14,902 bases of DNA, from positions 1-14,902 of the forward strand of contig CAZWIA010000026.1 of NCBI GenBank assembly GCA_964633955.1, read 5' to 3'. This DNA comes from JAQBQQ01 sp964633955 (GTDB lineage: Bacteria; Patescibacteriota; Gracilibacteria; Peribacterales; Peribacteraceae). Below, in pieces: positions 1-6,367 of this stretch. Position numbers and translations under genes: made by a program. Each line of letters opens with the position of its first letter. Position 1 is the stretch's first letter. Below the pieces are notes generated by a model. The model saw only the letters and a program-made list of their open reading frames with translations. It had not been told where the DNA came from and searched no databases.

Positions 1-704
1 TTCAGGCTGAAGCCGCCCACGTAGCTGCAGATGTCCAAGACCGTTCGGCCGGGAGCCAGTGTTCGAACCAGTGTCCGCATCTCCCGTTGATCCAGAAACA
101 GGCCGGTTTTCTGGCCACTTTCAAGATCGATCCGGTATGCGATGCCGCGCTCTTGGACATCGATTACGGGCTGGCCCTGGCCCTTGGCCCAGCCTTCCAC
201 GGGTTCCAGTCCCTCTTTCTTCCGGGTTTGGCCGGTGGATTTCTCATAGATCGCCTGCGGCGCGACCAGTTCCCACAGCGTGTCTATGATCCATGCGCGC
301 AGCCGGTCCATGCCCAGTGTGGTGATCTGCAGGACCACGGTGTCCCCGTACTGGTCCACGATCAGCCCCGGTGTACCGTCGCCTTCCGCATTCACCAGCC
401 TATAGGCCGTGGTTCCTTCATCAGAGACCAGCTGCTGCCGCAGGTCGACCGCGCGCTTGAGTGTGCGCCTGAGGCTGGCCAGTGGATCACCTTCTTCCCA
501 GCTGATGGCCCGGAGCGCGATGTACGCGCGGGAGTTCAAGGTGGCGTAGCAGAGGAATTCCCCCTGGGCGCTCCGCACTTCTACGATCGCTCCCGTAGGG
601 ATGCTGCGGACATCCGTCTGGATGGCGCCGCTATAGACCGCGTGGTGGCGGTTTCTCAGGGCCGTATCACGGCCGGGCTTGAGGACCAGGGTGGGGTAGG
701 GCAT
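1..704 (-). CDS. rlmI: RlmI-type SAM-dependent 23S rRNA (cytosine-C5) methyltransferase, 3' end cut by window edge
   Basis: Reading the minus strand from ATG at 704 gives 234 uninterrupted codons that run off the left edge. The N-terminal part (residues about 3-75, starting PTLVLKPGRD) looks like the PUA-type RNA-binding domain of this family. The central part carries the family signature RLVNAEGDGTPGLIVDQYGD (about 102-121) and then an EKSTGQTRKKEGL segment. The methyltransferase domain opens with ESGQKTGLFLDQRE (about 195-208) and APGRTVLDICSYVGGFSL, the SAM-binding motif I, where the window ends. Known members (RlmI, COG1092) methylate a cytosine of 23S rRNA using S-adenosylmethionine in the cytoplasm; the exact target base here is inferred. 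The catalytic Cys motifs lie outside the window. The gene starts 34 bases after the copper membrane protein stops and is on the same strand, so the two may be co-transcribed. No clear Shine-Dalgarno precedes the ATG. Confidence 0.9.
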   Translation of the reverse strand, partial: MPYPTLVLKPGRDTALRNRHHAVYSGAIQTDVRSIPTGAIVEVRSAQGEFLCYATLNSRAYIALRAISWEEGDPLASLRRTLKRAVDLRQQLVSDEGTTAYRLVNAEGDGTPGLIVDQYGDTVVLQITTLGMDRLRAWIIDTLWELVAPQAIYEKSTGQTRKKEGLEPVEGWAKGQGQPVIDVQERGIAYRIDLESGQKTGLFLDQREMRTLVRTLAPGRTVLDICSYVGGFSL

Positions 705-738
705 GGGGCGGGAGGATAGCACGGCGCCGGCGGTTTGC

Positions 739-2088
739 TCAGTCCACCACAATGAACCGTCCCGGATACATCCCCATGGTGCAGGTGAAGCGGATCTCCC
801 CGGTCCGCTCCGGCGTGAATTCGATCAGATTTTCCCCCTCCGTGAAGTTCCGGAGGATGCCCAGGGAGGGGACGCTCACGCCCCCGGCGCAGCTCTGCCG
901 CGGGTTCTCCGCGTCAATCTCCCAGCGCACCGGAATGCCGCGCCGGACCACGAACTCGCTCGGTTCGTAGCCGTCCCACGTCTGCTTCATGCGCGCCACC
1001 TGCACGCCGTTCTCCACCACCACGTTCGTCTGCGTGGGAAGGTCTCCCTGTCTCCCGCCGACCGGAGACGCAAAGCCCGTGAGCCGGTAGCCGTTGCCCA
1101 GGTTGAAGAGTCCCAGGAGGATCACGGCCAGGCCGGCAGTCTTGAAGAAGAGGGCGGCTTTCTGTCCCCGCATGACAGCGGCCAGCCCGCCGATTCCCAA
1201 AAGCCCCGGCGCGGTTCCGATCGCGAACGCGCCCATCATGAGCGCGCCGGAGAGGAAGCTGCCCGACGCCACAGCTGAGAGCTGCATGGCCTGCGTAAAG
1301 CCGCACGGAAGGAAGAACGTGAGGGCTCCCAGGAGGAGTGCCCCCCGGTGGCTGTAACGCTCCGCATGCCGGTTGAGACCCAGGGCCCGGCTGAGGCTTG
1401 GGGGGAGCGTGAACTTCAGGCGGGAGAGGCGGGGAGAGATCTCCGTGAGCTGCAGCCCTAAGAGAATCATGACGGAGGCAACCAGGATCGTGAGGATGCC
1501 GAGCATCCGAGCGGACGGCGTGAGGAACCCGCCGGCCGTCCCCAGGAGGCCTCCAAAGAGCGTAAAGCCCGCAATTCGCCCCGCATTGAAGAACGCGTGC
1601 GGGCGGAACTTCCGGACGGAGGATGTTTCTGGATGCACTTCTGCATGGCGGGCGGCTACACCTAAGACCAGCCCGCCCACGAGCGCCATGCACGTAGAGA
1701 TACCGGCGGTCAGGCCTATGAGGAGGGCGGAGGGAATATCCGCGCCGCTGCCGCCGGCCATGGCCAGCTCCAAGAGCCCGGTCTGCCGTGCCAGCGCCCA
1801 CAGCCCCAAAAGGATGATGCCCGCCAGGAGGAGTTCGCCGTAGGCGTTGCCGTCATCGGTGAGCCATGCGCCGCTCTCCGGTTCGCCCACGCTGTAGCCC
1901 GCGTCCCGAACGGCTTCTGCAATCTCCGCTTCGCTGATCGGGCGGTCAGACTCCATGATCGCCTGGCACCGCTTGGTGCTGGCCTTCACCCGCGTGACCC
2001 CGGCCACACCCTTAAGCGACCTCTCCACCAGGAGCTCGCAGGAGGCACAGTGCATGCCTCTGATCGGGATGGTGTGCTTGTGCGTCAT
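739..2088 (-). CDS. Copper-handling membrane protein: HMA domain + TauE/SafE-like (DsbD-type) membrane core + cupredoxin-like tail
   Basis: A 449-residue protein from ATG 2088. Residues about 5-68 form a heavy-metal-associated domain with the metal site GMHCASC (Cys14, Cys17). A hydrophobic core of about six helices follows (about 82-335). It matches the sulfite exporter TauE/SafE (DsbD_2) type and includes GISTCMALVGGL and FFLPCGFTQAMQ (about 258-269). The C-terminal 95 residues are a cupredoxin-like domain, presumably outside the membrane. It has a Cys at about 400 and the end motif FTCTMGMYPGRF (Cys436, Met440), typical Cu ligands in this architecture. The family is linked to copper trafficking or export rather than sulfite. 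It lies 58 bases downstream of csoR, which supports copper-controlled expression. A TTG codon at 2118 would extend the frame by 10 residues, but it falls inside a perfect hairpin and adds no domain, so ATG 2088 is preferred. Substrate and direction of transport are inferred. Confidence 0.9.
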   Translation of the reverse strand: MTHKHTIPIRGMHCASCELLVERSLKGVAGVTRVKASTKRCQAIMESDRPISEAEIAEAVRDAGYSVGEPESGAWLTDDGNAYGELLLAGIILLGLWALARQTGLLELAMAGGSGADIPSALLIGLTAGISTCMALVGGLVLGVAARHAEVHPETSSVRKFRPHAFFNAGRIAGFTLFGGLLGTAGGFLTPSARMLGILTILVASVMILLGLQLTEISPRLSRLKFTLPPSLSRALGLNRHAERYSHRGALLLGALTFFLPCGFTQAMQLSAVASGSFLSGALMMGAFAIGTAPGLLGIGGLAAVMRGQKAALFFKTAGLAVILLGLFNLGNGYRLTGFASPVGGRQGDLPTQTNVVVENGVQVARMKQTWDGYEPSEFVVRRGIPVRWEIDAENPRQSCAGGVSVPSLGILRNFTEGENLIEFTPERTGEIRFTCTMGMYPGRFIVVD

Positions 2089-2116
2089 GCGTAGAGAGGG
2101 TGAGGGCGCGTGTACC

Positions 2117-2139
2117 AAGACGCCCTGCCAGGGCGTCTT
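2117..2139. repeat. Perfect 10-bp inverted repeat between csoR and the copper membrane gene
   Basis: Arms AAGACGCCCT (2117-2126) and AGGGCGTCTT (2130-2139) are exact complements around a GCC loop; outer TACC/GGTA bases can extend the stem with a small asymmetry. It lies in the 58-base gap after the csoR stop. In the direction of transcription (minus) it is not followed by a U-tract, so it is not a standard intrinsic terminator. It could reduce read-through, protect a processed end, or be a copy of a dispersed palindromic element. Confidence 0.75.
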
Positions 2140-2146
2140 TACGGTA

Positions 2147-2422
2147 TCACCGATTGGCGATTTTGGACACTTTCAAGATCTCCTCAATCATCTCTTCCTT
2201 CTTGGCTGGGCTGCCTGCCTCCAGCGCGCCTTTCACGCAGTGGGACATGTGCGTTTCCAGCAGGGACTGGTGGGCGGACTTGAGGAGGCCGATCACGGCC
2301 AGGTTCTGCTGCATGACATCCACGCAGTAGGCATCTTCTTCAATCATCCGCTGGATTTTACCCAGGAGCCCGTGTGCCTTCTTCACGGCGGTGTGGGCCT
2401 TCTGCTTCTCTGAGGAGGGCAT
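2147..2422 (-). CDS. csoR: CsoR-family copper-sensing transcriptional repressor
   Basis: A 91-residue all-helical protein from ATG 2422. The frame is open further upstream, but that extension is Pro/Gly-rich, has no family similarity, and runs through the promoter, so the short start is chosen. The three Cu(I) ligands of CsoR are present with the right spacing: Cys33 (AYCVDV), His58 and Cys62 (HMSHC). The 25- and 29-residue offsets equal those of the Mycobacterium tuberculosis protein (C36, H61, C65), which separates it from RcnR-, FrmR- and CstR-type relatives. Family members are tetramers or dimers that bind GC-rich operators and release DNA when Cu(I) binds. The gene stands just upstream of the HMA-TauE-cupredoxin gene, so copper is the likely signal and autoregulation is likely. 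A strong promoter-like sequence precedes it. Confidence 0.9.
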   Translation of the reverse strand: MPSSEKQKAHTAVKKAHGLLGKIQRMIEEDAYCVDVMQQNLAVIGLLKSAHQSLLETHMSHCVKGALEAGSPAKKEEMIEEILKVSKIANR

Positions 2423-2444
2423 GGTTGGGATGGGTGATGGGTGG

Positions 2445-2473
2445 ATCGTACCACGACCTGGGGTGGGGGTCAA
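2445..2473 (-). promoter_or_regulatory. Sigma70-type promoter of csoR
   Basis: On the minus strand TTGACC (2468-2473) is followed after exactly 17 bases by TACGAT (2445-2450). TGG stands directly before the -10, giving an extended -10 (TGn). Transcription would begin near 2438, leaving a leader of about 16 bases with no Shine-Dalgarno before ATG 2422. The spacer contains GACC-N9-GGTC, a short dyad rich in C/G that is in the right place for a CsoR operator; that role is only a guess. Confidence 0.65.
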
Positions 2474-2537
2474 ACGGGAAGGTAGGGGAACGACAGAACG
2501 GGGCAGACACTGGCCGTCACATTCCCTGGCCCCTCCA

Positions 2538-3200
2538 TCAGGAGGCGGAAGCATTGGACCTGGGCCGCCGGGCCGCGGCGCCGGCAAGGAGCGCCAGGAC
2601 TTCCCGGTCTTCTACCGGAAGGAACTCCGAATACCACTCTCCCACGGCCGTGAAGGCGAGCGGCCGGTGCAGGCAGACCGTGTCATCCGCGATGGCCTTC
2701 ACCATGGCCAGCGCCTGCGGCGAGGCTACCGGCACCGCCGCCACCAGCCAGGACGGATCCCGCTCTCGCGCGGCGTTGAGGGCGGAGAGGAGCGTGAAGC
2801 CGGTAGCCGATCCGTCATCCACCACAATCACCACCCGGCTGCGCACATCCACGGCCGGACGGAGACTGCGGTAGGTCTCCCGCCGCCGCAGGAGCCCTGC
2901 CAGCTGGAACTGGCTCTCTTGCGCCAGAGATTCATCGGACACGCCTAGGTCCCGCACGCCTTCCGGCAGGAGGAGCGTGCCGTCCACATCCAGCGCGCCT
3001 ATGGCCACCTCCGGCTCCGTGGGGTGGCGCAGCTTGTGGACGAGTGCCGCGTCCATCTCCCCGCCCAGCTCCGCGGCGATGACGGCGGCCATGGGGATCC
3101 CCCCGCGGGGGACGCCCAGGACAAGCGGGGCGGAACGGCGGTAACGGGTGAGGCTCGCGGCAAGATCGCGCGCCGCGCTCAGGCGATCGGCAAAACGCAT
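2538..3200 (-). CDS. Phosphoribosyltransferase-domain protein (COG1926-like)
   Basis: 220 residues from ATG 3200. The opening MRFADRLSAARDLAASL, then VLGVPRGGIPMAAVIAAELG (about 28-46), matches stand-alone type I phosphoribosyltransferase-fold proteins. The PRPP-binding loop is VVIVVDDGSATG (about 123-134), with the two adjacent acidic residues and the small-residue turn. The segment VHKLRHPTEPEVAIGAL (about 54-70) is also typical of the COG1926 group. The substrate of that group is unknown, so no specific nucleotide pathway is assigned. It stands between the DUF4105 protein and csoR on the same strand. csoR has its own promoter 115 bases downstream, so a role in copper handling is not implied. 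Residues 208-220 form an Arg/Ser/Ala-rich tail. A GGAGGAG sequence lies about 25-30 bases before the ATG, too far to act as its ribosome binding site. Confidence 0.85.
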   Translation of the reverse strand: MRFADRLSAARDLAASLTRYRRSAPLVLGVPRGGIPMAAVIAAELGGEMDAALVHKLRHPTEPEVAIGALDVDGTLLLPEGVRDLGVSDESLAQESQFQLAGLLRRRETYRSLRPAVDVRSRVVIVVDDGSATGFTLLSALNAARERDPSWLVAAVPVASPQALAMVKAIADDTVCLHRPLAFTAVGEWYSEFLPVEDREVLALLAGAAARRPRSNASAS

Positions 3201-3302
3201 GATGATAGGGGGAAGGTGTCAGATGCTCCTCCGGGTGGCTCCTCACTTCAGAGGACGGGCGGCGGGGGGCGGGCTTACGGCTAACGGAGGGTTTGTCTGG
3301 TA

Positions 3303-3316
3303 AGCCCTACGGGGCT
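3303..3316 (-). terminator. Hairpin overlapping the stop codon of the Lnb/DUF4105 gene
   Basis: AGCCC (3303-3307) and GGGCT (3312-3316) pair around a four-base loop that includes part of the TAG stop (3307-3309). No U-tract follows on the minus strand. It is compact and well placed as a weak terminator or 3' end structure. The remaining gap up to 3200 shows only a 5-bp TCCTC/GAGGA stem. Confidence 0.35.
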
Positions 3317-4173
3317 GCCGGTTCTTCTTGCAGGCCTGGCAGGTGTTGGCGGATTGCCTCTGAGTACCGTTCGCTCAGGCCGTCGGCCTTGGCCGCGGCG
3401 TTGATGGAGTATGCCGCGCGGATCCGGTCGTACGGCAGATCGGTATCGATCAGTCCCTTCTCGTACGCGATCCGGTCGGCGTAGCCGGGAAAGAGCGCCT
3501 TGAGCCCAAACGGCACCGTGCCCGGCGCAATCAGGTTCACGTGCCGGTACAGGCGGGAGGTACAGTTATTGGTCAGCGTGTGGTAGAACTCCGGCTTTTT
3601 TCGAATGCCTTCAGCGCCTTCCAACAGGCTCACCAGCACGGCGCGGCCGCGGTCGGGTTCCGCTTTCACCGGGTACAGGGACATCGGTTCGTCTCGCACG
3701 TTGGTTCGTAATCCGAGCAGGTCCGATTCTGAACCGACGGTGTACCACAGCTCATACTGGCGGAAGAGGCCGGTGAAACCGGAATACGGTTCGCCTTCTT
3801 CAAACCTCGCTTCGACCGATACGGCAAGGTACTTGGGTCCCTCGAACTCGAAGCTCACGAGCGTATGCGCAGCGCCCTTCCAGCGGGAGAACGGCTCCAT
3901 CACGAACCAGGCGCGCCTGAGCTGCGTGAGATCGAACGTCTCCGTAGTGTAGCGCGGGACGGGCGTGCCGTCCGGCTGGTAGCGGAAATCGCGGAAGTTC
4001 CGGATGGTGACCATGTTTCCATTCACGGATACCTCCGGCAGGATCCGGGTGAGCGTGGTCCAGTTGCGGTTGTGGCTGGGCCGGATGAGTACGATCAAGC
4101 TGATCTGCAGCAGGACCAGCAGCGCGATCGCCGTCACGGCGCCGCGGCGGAGGTGCTTCCACGGGATGCGCAT
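3307..4173 (-). CDS. Membrane-anchored Lnb-type / DUF4105 protein
   Basis: 288 residues from ATG 4173. A basic start (MRIPWKHLRR) and one hydrophobic helix (about 12-30) make it a type II membrane-anchored extracytoplasmic protein. The family marks are HNRNW (about 34-38), IRNFRDFRY (about 57-65), AAHTLVSFEF (His103), and FYHTLTNNCTSRLY (His198, Cys204). These are the conserved His and Cys positions of the DUF4105 / Lnb N-terminal periplasmic domain. In Gram-positive bacteria, Lnb moves an acyl chain within lipoproteins to make the lyso form, using a Cys/His pair. Many family members are uncharacterised, so lipoprotein acyl transfer here is a hypothesis. The polytopic C-terminal domain of full-length Lnb is absent. 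The next upstream gene on the same strand ends at 4262, with a hairpin between them. Confidence 0.8.
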   Translation of the reverse strand: MRIPWKHLRRGAVTAIALLVLLQISLIVLIRPSHNRNWTTLTRILPEVSVNGNMVTIRNFRDFRYQPDGTPVPRYTTETFDLTQLRRAWFVMEPFSRWKGAAHTLVSFEFEGPKYLAVSVEARFEEGEPYSGFTGLFRQYELWYTVGSESDLLGLRTNVRDEPMSLYPVKAEPDRGRAVLVSLLEGAEGIRKKPEFYHTLTNNCTSRLYRHVNLIAPGTVPFGLKALFPGYADRIAYEKGLIDTDLPYDRIRAAYSINAAAKADGLSERYSEAIRQHLPGLQEEPAAP

Positions 4174-4223
4174 AGGGACATGGTGCGGCCGATCGCGCGC
4201 TTGTGCAACGGGCAGGAGGAAAG

Positions 4224-4247
4224 GGGAGACTCGGCAACGAGTCTCCC
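4224..4247 (-). terminator. Nine-base-pair hairpin after the small membrane protein gene
   Basis: GGGAGACTC (4224-4232) and GAGTCTCCC (4239-4247) are perfect complements around a six-base loop. On the minus strand it starts 15 bases after the stop of the small membrane gene and is followed by CTTTCCTCC, a weak pyrimidine tract. It is a plausible terminator with a poor U-tract, and also resembles the other intergenic palindromes of this window. Confidence 0.5.
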
Positions 4248-4261
4248 GGGAACGGTCCGGT

Positions 4262-4675
4262 TCACGGTGAGGGCGGCTGGGTAGCCTGCGGATTCCGCAG
4301 TTCCTTGCCCACGGCGTTCAGGCCGCAGAGGAGGCCAAAGATGAGCATGCCACCCGGGCCCATGTGGCCCAGGAGGATCCAGCTGCCCAGGCCCAGGCCG
4401 ATCACCACCAGTCCCCGGCCGCCAAGGAGACAGCCGCCAAACTGCGTGGTGACGGCGCCGGTGCCGATCGTGAGGCCGGCTGCCAGCGCCAGGAGGCTGA
4501 TGCAGAAACTGGCTCCGGCGTACAGGCCGGCCGCTGCGGCGGCCATTCCGCCAAAGAACAAGCAAGCGCGCATCCAGGGGGAAGACTCCGGCTCAAAGCA
4601 CATCCCCAGCCCCATAGGGACAGCAGTCCCGCCAATGATCGTGATTCCCGTGAGCAGCGTCTGTGCCGTCACCAT
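4262..4675 (-). CDS. Small Gly/Ala-rich membrane protein of unknown function
   Basis: Not recognised. From ATG 4675 the product is 137 residues, almost all hydrophobic, with about four predicted membrane segments (about 4-24, 34-56, 58-80 and 84-118) and a short polar, proline-ending tail (NPQATQPPSP). The start is chosen because AAGGAGG stands five to six bases before ATG 4675, the best Shine-Dalgarno in the window. A second in-frame ATG at 4765, also with a good Shine-Dalgarno (AAGGAG), would add 30 residues without hydrophobic or signal character. Cysteines occur at about 26, 38, 58, 85 and 116, without a metal-binding spacing. It is divergent from the S-layer esterase gene and lies upstream of the Lnb-type gene. 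No function can be given. Confidence 0.7.
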   Translation of the reverse strand: MVTAQTLLTGITIIGGTAVPMGLGMCFEPESSPWMRACLFFGGMAAAAAGLYAGASFCISLLALAAGLTIGTGAVTTQFGGCLLGGRGLVVIGLGLGSWILLGHMGPGGMLIFGLLCGLNAVGKELRNPQATQPPSP

Positions 4676-4691
4676 GTGCACCTCCTTCTGC
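4673..4691 (-). promoter_or_regulatory. Strong Shine-Dalgarno that sets the start of the small membrane gene
   Basis: On the minus strand GCAGAAGGAGGTGCACATG ends in ATG 4675. A near-copy, GCAGAAGGAGCTCACATG, lies exactly 90 bases upstream (4763-4780) and ends in an in-frame ATG at 4765. These are the only convincing Shine-Dalgarno sites seen at gene starts here. Confidence 0.7.
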
Positions 4692-4904
4692 CAAGACCGA
4701 ACAGGAAAGGACCGTTGCCGCCCATTGAACCCTGATATCGCATCCGCGCAAGTACATGGCGACATGTGAGCTCCTTCTGCGCGCCATGGTGAGGTATGCG
4801 TATGCTCTGGACCGGACAACATACGCGAGCTCCTGGCCATCTCTTGCGATAAGGATTTCCCTTGTCATTCGTCCCACGTCCCGTCCCATGCATTTCCACT
4901 GCCG

Positions 4905-4910
4905 TAGAAT
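4905..4910 (+). promoter_or_regulatory. Possible -10 element for the S-layer esterase gene
   Basis: TAGAAT lies seven bases before ATG 4918. With normal -10 to start-site spacing, transcription would begin at or next to that ATG, giving a leaderless mRNA. No good -35 hexamer is seen at 16-18 bases upstream, so support is modest. Confidence 0.35.
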
Positions 4911-4917
4911 GGCCTGG

Positions 4918-6270
4918 ATGGTTTTGCGCGCGTCCCGATCGGTCCTGCTGGCGGCGTTCCTGGCAGGATCTCTCCTCCCGTCTCTCCCCGCCCGTGCGGC
5001 AGCTGCGTTCTCTGATACTGGGGATTCCTGGTACCGGCAGGCGATCGAACAGCTGGCGCAGGAGGGCGTGCTCACGGGCTATCCGGACGGCACGTTCCGG
5101 CCCCGGCAGGCGGTGAACCGCGCGGAGTTCCTCACGGTGATCATGCGCGGTCGTGGGGGAACTGCGGCGGTGACGAGGCGGTGCTTTGCGGACGTTCAGG
5201 TGCACCACTGGTACACGCCGGCCGTGTGCGCGGCCAAGCGGCGCGGGATCGTCACGGGGTACCGGGGCAACGTCTTCCGGCCCACGCAGACGGTGACGGT
5301 GGCGGAAGCGCTCAAGATGCTCCTGGAAGCGTACGAGCACAGCCCGCCGGAGCGCGAGCCCGGTGATGCCTGGTACGGGCCGTACCTGGCGTATGCGGGG
5401 AATACCGGCATCTACACGGGCACGGAGACGGACCTGTCCCGGCCCCTCACGCGTGAGCGCATGGCGGACCTGATCCAGCGGGCGCTCCATGGCGCGGACC
5501 GGCCCAGCCAGTCCAGCGGCTGCAACGCGGATCCCCCCAGTGCGCCGCCCACCTCCGTGCAGTCCGATGGCATGGAGCGCACGTTCCTCGTCACGGTCCC
5601 TGCCGGCTACCGATCGGATGTGCCGCACCGGCTGCTCGTGGCCTTCCATGGGCGCACCAACAGCAACGTGCAGGTGCGGGCGTACTACGGGTTCGATCAG
5701 TCTGCGACGGACACGATCATCGTCTACCCGGCGGCGCTGAAGGGCGTGAACGGATCCTTCTCCTACGCGGATCCCGCCGGTGACCAGCGGGACGTGCGGT
5801 TCTTTGATGTGATCGTGGACCAGATCGCCGGCGCGTACTGCATCGACCGGGCACGCATCTTTGTGGCGGGACACTCCCTGGGCGGATGGTTCGCCAATAC
5901 GCTCAGCTGCGTGCGCGGCGACCGGATCCGGGGGGTGGCCACGCTCGGCGGTTCAGCCACGCCCGCCGCGTGCACCGGACCCGTGGCGGCCATGCTGCTG
6001 CACAGCCCGGAGGATGCGCTGGCGCCCTTCTCCGGCGGAGAGAAGGCGCGGGATCTCAAACTGGCGCAGAACGGCTGTTCGAACGAGTCAGTACCAACTG
6101 AACCCCGATCTTTTAACTGCGTCCGCTACAGCAACTGCACCTCCGGCAAGCCTGTCACCTGGTGCCCGCACCCGTTCACGGAGGAGAACGGCAAGCGTTA
6201 CACGCACCTCTGGCCGCGGGGGACGGGGAGCGAGATCCTGAAATTCTTTGAGGCGGTGGAACGACTATGA
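4918..6270 (+). CDS. Secreted S-layer-homology protein with a PHB-depolymerase/feruloyl-esterase-type domain
   Basis: 450 residues from ATG 4918; in-frame ATGs at 4909 and 4888 are alternatives. The first 28 residues are a signal peptide (basic start, SVLLAAFLAGSLL, then ARA-A). Three S-layer homology repeats follow: about 30-77 (FSDTGDSWYRQAI, GVLTGYPDGTFRP), 89-140 (CFADVQVHHWYTPAV, GIVTGYRGNVFRP) and a weaker one at 147-190 (DAWYGPYLAYA, LTRERMADLI). Such repeats bind pyruvylated cell-wall polymers. A Ser/Pro-rich linker (about 195-217) leads to an alpha/beta-hydrolase. It has HRLLVAFHGRTNSN (oxyanion region), Ser320 in GHSLGG, Asp366 in HSPEDAL and His430 in THLWPRG, a complete catalytic triad. 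Several Cys pairs suit an exported fold. The likely job is cell-surface ester hydrolysis; the substrate (polyhydroxyalkanoate, feruloylated polysaccharide or other) cannot be told. Confidence 0.88.
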   Translation: MVLRASRSVLLAAFLAGSLLPSLPARAAAAFSDTGDSWYRQAIEQLAQEGVLTGYPDGTFRPRQAVNRAEFLTVIMRGRGGTAAVTRRCFADVQVHHWYTPAVCAAKRRGIVTGYRGNVFRPTQTVTVAEALKMLLEAYEHSPPEREPGDAWYGPYLAYAGNTGIYTGTETDLSRPLTRERMADLIQRALHGADRPSQSSGCNADPPSAPPTSVQSDGMERTFLVTVPAGYRSDVPHRLLVAFHGRTNSNVQVRAYYGFDQSATDTIIVYPAALKGVNGSFSYADPAGDQRDVRFFDVIVDQIAGAYCIDRARIFVAGHSLGGWFANTLSCVRGDRIRGVATLGGSATPAACTGPVAAMLLHSPEDALAPFSGGEKARDLKLAQNGCSNESVPTEPRSFNCVRYSNCTSGKPVTWCPHPFTEENGKRYTHLWPRGTGSEILKFFEAVERL

Positions 6271-6271
6271 G

Positions 6272-6319
6272 GTTACGAGTTCCAAGTTACGAGTTACCGG
6301 TTGATTCGGCCGTAACTCG
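6272..6319 (+). repeat. Degenerate GTTACGA heptamer array that folds back on GTAACTCG
   Basis: Directly after the TGA stop come four heptamers: GTTACGA, GTTCCAA, GTTACGA, GTTACCG (6272-6299). CGAGTTAC (6290-6297) pairs perfectly with GTAACTCG (6312-6319), so the array end and its inverted partner can form an 8-bp stem. No U-tract follows. The same heptamer makes the perfect array at 14848-14902. Confidence 0.75.
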
Positions 6320-6324
6320 CCGCC

Positions 6325-6353
6325 TTCAACAAATAGCGAAAATGTGCTAAAAT
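6325..6353 (+). promoter_or_regulatory. Promoter of the cation exchanger gene
   Basis: TTCAAC (6325-6330) and TAAAAT (6348-6353) are separated by 17 bases, and TGC before the -10 makes it an extended -10. The expected start site, near 6360, leaves only about 8 bases before ATG 6368, and there is no Shine-Dalgarno. Confidence 0.6.
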
Positions 6354-6367
6354 ACTGAGAAACACAC

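Noticed and set aside
87..719. Plus-strand open frame of 210 codons
   Set aside because: It lies antisense to the RlmI-type gene, which reads cleanly on the minus strand to the window edge with family motifs. The plus frame has no recognisable domain.
2089..2118. TTG 2118 as the start of the copper membrane protein
   Set aside because: It overlaps the perfect hairpin and adds ten residues without domain value, while ATG 2088 leads straight into the HMA domain.
2451..2467. CsoR operator inside the csoR promoter spacer
   Set aside because: GACC-N9-GGTC is only a 4-base dyad and does not match a known CsoR operator well enough to be annotated as a site.
4669..5874. Minus-strand open frame of 401 codons
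   Set aside because: It is antisense to the S-layer esterase gene, whose signal peptide, repeats and catalytic triad are clear. The His/Arg/Val-rich product looks like a shadow.
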